64,000 nt of DNA from Alopecurus myosuroides (lineage: Eukaryota > Streptophyta > Magnoliopsida > Poales > Poaceae), in NCBI GenBank assembly GCA_028641055.1, contig CM054062.1, positions 12,560,826 to 12,624,825 on the forward strand, written 5' to 3'. Every line of letters begins with the position of its first letter. The first letter of the stretch is position 1. This document shows, piece after piece, positions 54,916 through 64,000 of this stretch. The position numbers and the translations under genes are program-made. Below the pieces are notes generated by a model. The model saw nothing but the letters and a program-made list of their open reading frames with translations. It was not told the origin of the DNA and ran no database searches.

Positions 54916-57337
54916 TGTCAGACCCCGGACCCAGAGATATACATACTGTTATGTGCTCCTAGCCATGGACTCACAAGGGCTTCAGGGTTACCAGCCCCGG
55001 CCGCAACAAACAACGGCAGGCAGACCGGATTCATCGGCACGTAGTCCGGATCCCCGGTCTACTACTCCTTGTATCCATGCTAGTCATAACCAACTATGCA
55101 TACCCAAGAGTCCACGAGTCGGATGAAACTGAAGGAACGGGACCAAAGTTATACAGAGCTGATATGTGTCCAGAAAGTGCAACAACAATCGAGGGTTACT
55201 GGGGTTACCTCGCCCCAGGACGATCATATCGACAGGCGGGCTCGGACATGGATCATCGGCTCCACAACCCCTCGACTGCGACAACTATGCAGGCATAGCC
55301 AAAACTGTATAACAATGAGCTCGAAACCAACAACCGATCAAAGCAACACTCTAGACATGAAATTGTATTAAACAGGTGTTACTAGAGTATAGCTTACAAG
55401 CAGAGGTCACACGACCCAACATTACATCAGACAACGGAAAGCAAATTATGTTGCTAATCAACAAGAACCAAAAAGGCCTAAGAGGCCGCAACATAAGGCG
55501 ACGTCCCAGCCCATAGATTCCAGGCTGCTACCTGGGAACCCCAAACTACTCGTCGATGTCCACGTTGAAACACCACTGAAGTGAGAAACTCCACCTGAAC
55601 CAAGTTGAAGCAAACATGAGTACGGGAGGTACTCAACAAGACTTAGTTAACCTATTATATATCTGCTTCTTTTAGAAAGAGTTATGAAGGTTGTTTTGCG
55701 TAAAGCCATCTTTATTTTCCAAATTGAGGGAGGAATAGCACATCTCATGGAGTGTTTTGAAAACAGATAAGAAACCTACTCAACTACTGATATCATCATC
55801 TTTTTAATCCACCAACTCATATCAGCACATCGTGCTTCAAAGATCACCACCTCCAGTTGTTCCGGTAACTCATGCTACAAGGTAACCCCTCTCGGCATCT
55901 CCGAGGAGGCATCCTTCATTCGTTATCAGCAAGTTTTAGTCATTCCGTTTAAGTTGTCTATGCTCACAGAATCCGTCACCAAGTCGTCCTTAACCGCGGA
56001 CACGGCTTTTCGAAAAGATTAAACCCTGCAGGGGTGTACAACTTTAACCACACGTACCAACCAACTCTTAATGCCACTAGATTAGCACTATTCCGGGAAG
56101 TGCCGGCAGATGGAGGTTGACCACGACCTTTCCCTTGCTTCGCCTATTCCATGAGTCGCTCCGAGTAGAGATGGACCGCCAATAGGGAGTGGCCATCTCC
56201 TGCCGGGTCTCTATCGTTGTGCGCAATGCTCGACGGTTACCTACCCGCAGAGCGCCGATACATCGCCACGTCCTAGTTTTGAAAACGTTTTGATATCCCC
56301 GCAAATCCAAATGGAAAGCTCGAACTAGGCAACTCATGGAACAAACTAGGCAAGTTGAGACCGAGGGGAATCCAATCCCTCGTGTGGATGCACGCTCAGT
56401 CTTGGCTCGAAGACGAGAACTCGCTCCTAGGGGCATGAACGAGACAACCACCACAGACCCTCTGTGATCTCGTCATCCACACCTTTAAGTCATATTAAAC
56501 AAGAATCTCTTAACTTACCACAACATACTTTCATACTAGATTCATTCTCGGCTCTGATTCATCAACCGGATGGAGCAGAGATAACAGGCATGTATGACTA
56601 AGCATGGCATATTTGAGGCTCTGGCGATACACACAAACAAAACCTATGTCTGCTAGGAGCATTGAATCATGATATCTGGGTTATGCAAATAAATAGGATA
56701 ACTCTATCTACTGACACAAAATACATTGGAATCGAATGCATTTGTACGAGAGTCAAAAGTCTTTCGAAATCATATATGGCAGATAAGAGGTTATGCTTGC
56801 CTTGCTTCAAGAAAACCAGAGAAAGTCTTCGGGAAATACAGAGAGAAAGGTAACTCGAGGGGAGGGAGGGCGCCGGTCCTTATCCTCCTCGCAGGAAGCG
56901 GCAACGGTAGGGATCCCCTCGCGGGATCGACGGCCGGTGCAGCGCCACAGAGCAGCTCCTACTGGCAGAGGTTGAAGAAGACTATTTTGCTCAAAGCCCC
57001 CTGTAACTTTCAGGATTTTCAGAGAAACCCTTTTCCATTTAAAAACAGAACACAACATAAAGTTTTGAGGACATTTTTGAAATCAGAAAAATTGGCAAAA
57101 ATATGATTTGGAAAGCTTATGAAATTTCCAACAAAACCATGTCTTGGGTTGGTGCATTTGAATTATTTTCCAGAACAAAATTTTGGAAACCAAATTGAGT
57201 TCTTTTTGTGAGATTTTCTGAAACCATTTAAATTCACAATTTAAATTGGTTGAAACATGATTTAAATATTTGTTTTCATGCATGTATGAGATGAACACGA
57301 CACCACACACTTTCGTTAGCAAATTTGGGATGTTACA
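54916..57337 (-). repeat. LARD 3' LTR (2,422 bp)
   Basis: Compared by eye with 61098-63518, it differs at about 12 substitutions and one 1-bp indel. Its first 1,567 bp also exist in copy A. Confidence 0.92.
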
Positions 57338-57352
57338 AATCTACCCCCCTTA
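57338..57352 (-). other. LARD polypurine tract
   Basis: The minus strand reads TAAGGGGGGTAGATT, directly before the LTR. Confidence 0.75.
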
Positions 57353-60300
57353 CGAGAATCTCGTCCCGAGATTCCCGAAGGAGAAGAAAGAAGGAACACC
57401 CGTTTTGAACGATCTTCTCGAACCTTACGTTTCTCTTCTCGAAGAGGTTGATCCGTAGCATCTCGAAGTATTTAACGGATACACCTTAGGTAAGAGGGAA
57501 ACTCTTAGGAAATGATCTTCACGAAGACCGAGTATCTCATGGCTAACTCATGACAGGATGTTCATAAAGAACTTTTGAGTTAACATGCATGAAACACATC
57601 AAGGTAACAGAGGGAATAAAAGAAGGTTTCAAGTTTGCGGACGAATGGTCTTTAAAGGATTCAGAATATGAACTTTGCACAAGACTTTAAATCCTTTTGC
57701 AAAAGAAAGGTTGGACAACCTGTGACATCGAGGTTTATTCAAACAGAATACCAAGATGGAGAGGATTGTCTTGGATACCAAAACATAGTATCCACAGACG
57801 AGGGAGAACACGAGAAGACACTGTAATCGTGCGTCAGAGATAATGTGATACATGATCATGTTCACTCTTCGGAGTGGACACGAAAGGGGAAGGAACTTTC
57901 ATTCCGTCGAAATTTGTCGAAAACTTTGTCAAAGATCGGAATGTTACTTCATGACGGAAGATGATAAACACAGGGTGTTGGAACACCGTAGTGGAGGAGG
58001 ATTCTTGGTCACACCATAAGGATGGTTAACCAACGGGGATTAGAATACCGGAAGGAATAAGGAATCGTTTTCCTATTGTGGATTTGACGTAGCAATACGT
58101 TTACCACATGGTTAAGATCCCATGGCTGAAGTAACTGACAAAGTCACACAATGTGTGAGATGAAAAGAAATTCAAGTACCAACTACTTGAAAAGGAAACT
58201 GATCATTGGCGGTTACGAAACACCAGGAGATGGTTCTCGGGATGAACTTGTTTCCACTGGAAGGAAGGTTTGGGGGATCAACAAAGAGATGTTGAACAGA
58301 ACAACATCCAAGTTCTCCTTGATGTTTTAGATACCGACAGCAGGCTCACGACAAGCCTTCTATAGGTCATCAAGTCAAAGTAGAACTTCTGTCAAAAGAA
58401 CGGTGAGGGAAACTTGTTAGAATAAGCTACACAAGAATTCTCACAGAGAGTGGCTGTTCTTACGGATTCAAGGAGATATGACATTAGGCCTTCCGGCTAA
58501 TTGTGTAAACCACAACATCAACCATGCCGGACTTTCAAATGGACTTAGATCAATATCCTTAAGGGAACACCAACCATCGTTGCTGCTTGAGATTCAGCTC
58601 TGGTTAGTGGGTTGATAACTGAGACTCGGTATGTATGATCAAAGAGATTACACCGGTTACCAACGAGATACATATGCTGGATTCTCAAGACATGGACTAT
58701 GATGTCAAGCTCAAGAAGATGAGCAGGATTGCATAACTCATGTATTAGCAACTTATGAAAAACGGTTGCACCTACATGAATTACTTGCCAGGGAACACAT
58801 CGGAGTCCTTATTGGAAGGAGGTTACAGAGATAACAAAGTTTTTGGACTTCTTCCCTTTCACGAACAATCAGTCAGTGGCTTGGGTGTGGACACAAAACT
58901 GGTTCAAGAAATGGAGGTAACAATCCACCATATCAAGAATAGTCCACACATGCATGACCAACTTGGTATTATTCCCGAAGGAACAAGAAAACTATACTCG
59001 GGCCCATGGCGACAACTTTCACCATAAGCACACAAACCCGAGAAAGTCACTTCAAACATCCAGAACACAACTTCGTGATGACACAAAGATGGTTCTCGAA
59101 AGTTTCCAACATTAGTGCCAGGTGTTCAACATGAACCTCTTGTAACTTGGAGATATAAGAATGTCATTGATGGGCTCAACAACACACTTATCAAGACACT
59201 CCAGGAAGAGGGACTTAGATGATACATGAACATGACAAAATGTCGGTTAGGCTAAAGGACATGAAGGTGTACCTAGGAAAAACACCACGAGTGAAAACAC
59301 CATCAAGACAGTCCTTGGAGCTGAACCTGATTTGACGATAGCCCAAATCAAACCAAGGGTGGAGTGATAGCATGTCCACTACGGAGATACTATCCTGCTT
59401 TAGTATGAACAGAACTGAACATCCCGTTGCAAAGGAACAAGTTAGGAAAAGCTCTTGTCTTTCAACTCTCCAAGTTGTTGTTTAAGCTCAACCAACTAGT
59501 TCAGGGTATCCAGCATAGTTTCTTGGAGAAAGGAGGGATTCAAACTACCCCTCGTTTAGACATCATGGTCGGGTAACCACCTGGTGATACTTCTAGAAAG
59601 ACAACCAGAATATCACAACCTACCGATATGTCTTGGAGTTCGAAAAGGAAACTTGCTTTTCAAAGCAACTGATATGGTCTGGAGAGCTTTGGCATGACCT
59701 AACTCTCTGACCGATGATGTGCACCGGAATGAACGGATTTGTAACACAGTCTACTTCAAGTAGAGACCAGGTGACCAGTAGTGCTAAGAAGGATACAAAA
59801 ATTTCTTAGATTTTTCAAAGCAATAAGGATTGCTAAGAATATATGATACACACCTCATAGCACACCCAAAGTTCTCGAGCATTCAAGCTTGGACTAAGGG
59901 TGAGTGGAAATGTGTAAGAGCATCACTTCATCAATGAGGCCATGAAACTCAACACAACCTCTTGATATGTAAGAGTGTGATACTCGAAGGTAGAACAGAT
60001 TGGAAGTTGATGAAACTTCTTTAATCTGCGGATTACAAAACTTTGACCTGGTCCTGGAGATGAACGGGGTACTGGAGTTTGTTTCTCCTGACATTCCAAG
60101 GTAGAATGTCCTGACGGAACACGAGAGCAAATGCATTGGAAGAATCGAACACACATATGCATCTTGGTGTCCGAATCAACGGATGGATATTTTAGGCAAC
60201 TGGAGGTAGGAACATGCTCAGGAGAAATCCTAAGATCATGTTGACTGAACAGGGTAATACTCAATTGTAAGAACCCATGCTAGAGATTGGTATAACGGAG

Positions 60301-61080
60301 TCAAGAATAAGGATATGGAGGCCATGATGACCACTCTTGGGGTGATCCCTTTTGGTACCAAAAGAAAGCATATGTTTGTTGGAATTGAGATTACCTAGCC
60401 ATCCTGAGGTAGAAGATATTCCTCAGGATCCAAATAAGCAGAACTTGGGTTAAAGGTCAGCATCCTGTACTGATAGAGTGAGCATCACATGGTTATAAAA
60501 CCACATGATTCAACCCACCACCATTCAGCACATTCCGGGACCTTCGGTTCAAGTCTAAGGTTAAAAACACAGAGAAAGGAGGAACTACTATCTTAGTGCC
60601 TTGAAGGACACTACGGATAGCAATCACGGAGTATCTTTCAAAAGACAAACACAACTCCGGAAGAATTTGAGCAGAGGGTAACAGATACATTCGAGATGGA
60701 AAGCAGATCTCGAGGTTCAGGATTTGGAACTTTGAAACATGTAGGAATGTGGAATCCGGTCAACGCTGAGAGACTATGATGGAAAGGAAATCTCCCAGTT
60801 TAAGAAATAAGGGACTTTGGAACACACACGACTCAAGAAACCCAACACTAGGTCAACTTGGTTAACAGACGTCCTTGCCGAAGAAGGCACCTAAGTTTTG
60901 AATAACTAGAATCTTTTCAAATCAAAACAGGTAAGGTGACCTAGAGTTAGAGCGATACCAGATAAGGAGCAAAAAGAATCCTAAGAAGGTTTTCACAAAT
61001 CATTTGAGGTTTCAAAGTAGTTTTCACAAACACTAGACTCGACATCGACCAAGCAATAAGGTTTTCCTACAGGCAGTCCT
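57353..61080 (-). other. LARD internal region, noncoding
   Basis: 3.7 kb with stops in all frames; the longest frames are about 60-113 codons and look random. No tandem repeats noticed. Such interiors may serve as structured RNA for packaging (inference). Confidence 0.6.
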
Positions 61081-61092
61081 GCTCTGATACCA
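61081..61092 (-). other. LARD primer-binding site (initiator tRNA-Met)
   Basis: The minus strand reads TGGTATCAGAGC, the exact plant iMet site, five bases from the LTR end at 61098. Confidence 0.9.
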
Positions 61093-61097
61093 CCTCT

Positions 61098-63518
61098 TGT
61101 CAGACCCCGGACCCACAGATATACATACTGTTATGTGCTCCTAGCCATGGACTCACAAGGGCTTCAGGGTTACCAGCCCCGGCCGCAACAAACAACGGCA
61201 GGCAGACCGGATTCATCGGCACGTAGTCCGGATCCCCGGTCTACTACTCCTTGTATCCATGCTAGTCATAACCAACTATGCATACCCAAGAGTCCACGAG
61301 TCGGATGAAACTGAAGGAACGGGACCAAAGTTATACAGAGCTGCTATGTGTCCAGAAAGTGCAACAACAATCGAGGGTTACTGGGGTTACCTCGCCCCAG
61401 GCCGATCATATCGACAGGCGGGCTCGGACATGGATCATCGGCTCCACAACCCCTCGACTGCGACAACTATGCAGGCATAGCCAAAACTGTATAACAATGA
61501 GCTCGAAAACAACAACCGATCAAAGCAACACTCTAGACATGAAATTGTATTAAACAGGTGTTACTAGAGTATAGCTTACAAGCAGAGGTCACACGACCCA
61601 ACATTACATCAGACAACGGAAAGCAAATTATGTTGCTAATCAACAAGAACCAAAAAGGCCTAAGAGGCCGCAACATAAGGCGACGTCCCAGCCCATAGAT
61701 TCCAGGCTGCTACCTGGGAACCCCAAACTACTCGTCGATGTCCACGTTGAAACACCACTGAAGTGAGAAACTCCACCTGAACCAAGTTGAAGCAAACATG
61801 AGTACGGGAGGTACTCAACAAGACTTAGTTAACCTATTATATATCTGCTTCTTTTAGAAAGAGTTATGAAGGTTGTTTTGCGTAAAGCCATCTTTATTTT
61901 CCAAATTGAGGGAGGAATAGCACGTCTCATGGAGTGTTTTGAAAACAGATAAGAAACCTACTCAACTACTGATATCATCATCTTTTTAATCCACCAACTC
62001 ATATCAGCACATCGTGCTTCAAAGATCACCACCTCCAGTTGTTCCGGTAACTCATGCTACAAGGTAACCCCTCTCGGCATCTCCGAGGAGGCATCCTTCA
62101 TTCGTTATCAGCAAGTTTTAGTCATTCCGTTTAAGTTGTCTATGATCACAGAATCCGTCACCAAGTCGTCCTTAACCGCGGACACGGCTTTTCGAAAAGA
62201 TTAAACCCTGCAGGGGTGTACAACTTTAACCACACGTACCAACCAACTCTTAATGCCACTAGATTAGCACTATTCCGGGAAGTGCCGGCAGATGGAGGTT
62301 GACCACGACCTTTCCCTTGCTTCGCCTATTCCATGAGTCGCTCCGAGTAGAGATGGACCGCCAATAGGGAGTGGCCATCTCCTGCCGGGTCTCTATCGTT
62401 GTGCGCAATGCTCGACGGTTACCTACCCGCAGAGCGCCGATACATCGCCATGTCCTAGTTTTGAAAACGTTTTGATATCCCCGCAAATCCAAATGGAAAG
62501 CACGAACTAGGCAACTCATGGAACAAACTAGGCAAGTTGAGACCGAGGGGAATCCAATCCCTCGTGTGGATGCACGCTCAGTCTTGGCTCGAAGACGAGA
62601 ACTCGCTCCTAGGGGCATGAACGAGACAACCACCACAGACCCTCTGTGATCTCGTCATCCACACCTTTAAGTCATATTAAACAAGAATCTCTTAACTTAC
62701 CACAACATACTTTCATACTAGATTCATTCTCGGCTCTGATTCATCAACCGGATGGAGCAGAGATAACAGGCATGTATGACTAAGCATGGCATATTTGAGG
62801 CTCTGGCGATACACACAAACAAAACCTATGTCTGCTAGGAGCATTGAATCATGATATCTGGGTTATGCAAATAAATAGGATAACTCTATCTACTGACACA
62901 AAATACATTGGAATGGAATGCATTTGTACGAGAGTCAAAAGTCTTTCGAAATCATATATGGCAGATAAGAGGTTATGCTTGCCTTGCTTCAAGAAAACCA
63001 GAGAAAGTCTTCGGGAAATACAGAGAGAAAGGTAACTCGAGGGGAGGGAGGGCGCCGGTCCTTATCCTCCTTGCAGGAAGCGACAACGGTAGGGATCCCC
63101 TCGCGGGATCGACGGCCGGTGCAGCGCCACAGAGCAGCTCCTACTGGCAGAGGTTGAAGAAGACTATTTTGCTCAAAGCCCCCTGTAACTTTCAGGATTG
63201 TCAGAGAAACCTTTTCCATTTAAAAACAGAACACAACATAAAGTTTTGAGGACATTTTTGAAATCAGAAAAATTGGCAAAAATATGATTTGGAAAGCTTA
63301 TGAAATTTCCAACAAAACCATGTCTTGGGTTGGTGCATTTGAATTATTTTCCAGAACAAAATTTTGGAAACCAAATTGAGTTCTTTTTGTGAGATTTTCT
63401 GAAACCATTTAAATTCACAATTTAAATTGGTTGAAACATGATTTAAATATTTGTTTTCATGCATGTATGAGATGAACACGACACCACACACTTTCGTTAG
63501 CAAATTTGGGATGTTACA
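61098..63518 (-). repeat. LARD 5' LTR (2,421 bp)
   Basis: The outer end TGTAACATCCC at 63518 abuts GAAGC. This copy lies outside the tandem duplication and serves as outgroup to the copies in A and B. Confidence 0.92.
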
Positions 63519-64000
63519 GAAGCCGGGTAGCGATGTCGGAGGAAGTGACGTCGTCAATATTCATGGGGATTAGGCAGGACTTGTGGAAGTTGATGTGGAG
63601 GCCGGTGGCGGCGGCGAAGTCATCGAGGACGTCTTTGAGATGAGAGGCCGCATCGGGCGTGGCACGATAGATGATCAGGGTATCGTCCGCGTACTGCAAG
63701 ACCGGGGGGGGGAGAGAGGCGTCGATGGGGTGGTGGATGTGATCGTTATGGAAAGCGCGACGGATCAGCCGCTGCAGGACATCAGCAACGATGATGAAAA
63801 GGTAGGGAGAAAGGGCGTCGCCTTGTCGAAGCCCGTTTCTGCAACTGATCCAGTCCCCCGGCACCCCATTAAGGAGCACCGAGGTCAGGCCAGAACGAAG
63901 AAGGGAGCGGATCCAGCCACACCACGTGGCGTGGAAGCCGCGGGCTCTCATGATGTGGAGAAGGCTTTCCCAATTAACCGAGTCGAAAGCTTTACGGAAG
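63519..64000 (-). mobile_element. LINE reverse transcriptase domain, truncated by window edge
   Basis: Open on the minus strand from 64000 to the LARD boundary. Motifs: AFDSVNWESLL, then GVPGDW...CRNGLRQGDALSPYLF, then QYADDTLII (YADD, 63693-63682) and TGLHINFHKS. This is the RT of a plant L1-type LINE. The reading frame continues across the LARD (after removing one target copy) into CPVSTF and YLGLPL at 54910 downward. Its endonuclease part would lie right of the window. Confidence 0.92.

Larger units (their letters stand above)
37472..56482 (+). repeat. Tandem duplication, unit B (19,011 bp)
   Basis: Begins inside the E2 ORF (matching 3077) and ends inside the left LARD LTR. After 56482 the LTR continues normally, so the right boundary is the original chromosome sequence. 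The junction bases 37469-37471 (GAG) match neither parent sequence. Confidence 0.95.
54916..63518 (-). mobile_element. Complete LARD-like non-autonomous LTR element, minus strand (8.6 kb)
   Basis: LTRs at 54916-57337 and 61098-63518 with TG...CA ends (minus strand TGTAACATCCC...GTCTGACA). The target duplication GAAGC is at 54911-54915 and 63519-63523. On the minus strand the primer site (61092-61081) follows the right-hand LTR and the purine tract (57352-57338) precedes the left-hand LTR, which fixes the orientation. The interior is 3.76 kb with no ORF above about 110 codons and no gag or pol motif. Long LTRs plus a noncoding interior match the large retrotransposon derivative (LARD) class. 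It must have been mobilised in trans. Confidence 0.9.

Noticed and set aside
56077..56454. 125-codon minus-strand ORF repeated three times (also 37063-37440 and 62259-62636)
   Set aside because: It lies wholly inside the LARD LTR and is repeated only because the LTR is; there is no recognisable domain.
37472..56482. The tandem duplication as an assembly artefact (duplicated contig)
   Set aside because: The copies differ at many scattered bases and indels, only copy A has the Gypsy with proper target duplications, and the right boundary passes into unique LARD sequence. These argue for a real duplication, although a haplotype-merging error is not formally excluded.
1..64000. CRISPR arrays, bacterial operons, tRNA or rRNA genes
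   Set aside because: No spaced direct repeats, no ribosome-binding-site/operon layout and no tRNA or rRNA signature were seen. The repeats present are LTRs, minisatellites and the tandem duplication.

Overview
The window is plant nuclear DNA, almost certainly from a large-genome grass (Pooideae or Triticeae is my guess). The evidence is nested LTR retrotransposons of Ty3/gypsy (Tat-like) type, a non-LTR (LINE) element, TATA boxes, GT-AG introns and one intronless NAC-domain transcription-factor gene. Nothing prokaryotic is present. Nearly all of the sequence is mobile DNA; NAC is the only ordinary host gene I recognise.

The main feature is a direct tandem duplication of about 19.0 kb. Copy A is 3077-37468 and is split by a 15.3-kb Gypsy insertion. 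Copy B is 37472-56482. Each copy holds, in order: (1) the 5' half of a minus-strand non-autonomous LTR element ('E2') with a strange His/Asp/Tyr-rich ORF; (2) a decayed plus-strand gene of the kind carried antisense inside Tat retrotransposons; (3) a NAC gene on the minus strand; (4) two related LTRs head to head, the second followed by a broken gag-protease region; (5) an LTR and 3' internal piece of a minus-strand retroelement; (6) the 3' end of a minus-strand LINE; (7) part of an LTR of a large non-autonomous (LARD-like) element. The junction at 37468/37472 joins the LARD LTR to the E2 ORF through a 3-base filler.

Region by region: 1-947 is the end of an LTR element inserted in the 3' LTR of E2. 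948-6960 is E2. 6961-20562 holds copy A items 2-6. 20563-21704 plus 37044-37468 is the split LARD LTR fragment. 21705-37038 is a complete, very young Gypsy element with 913-bp LTRs (one mismatch seen), TSD CGTAC, gag-protease, an in-frame amber codon, then RT-RNase H-integrase. It also carries a complete antisense gene of eight exons (about 1,402 aa) with its own TATA box. 37472-54915 is copy B. 54916-63518 is the complete minus-strand LARD (2.42-kb LTRs, TSD GAAGC, iMet-type primer site), inserted in the LINE ORF. 63519-64000 is the LINE reverse transcriptase, running off the right edge.

The order of events can be read from shared mutations: LINE, then LARD into the LINE, then the tandem duplication, then Gypsy into copy A. 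The most unusual objects are the intact spliced antisense gene inside the Gypsy element, the single amber codon between its gag-protease and pol, and the 1,247-codon ORF of E2. All counts were made by eye and no database search was possible.
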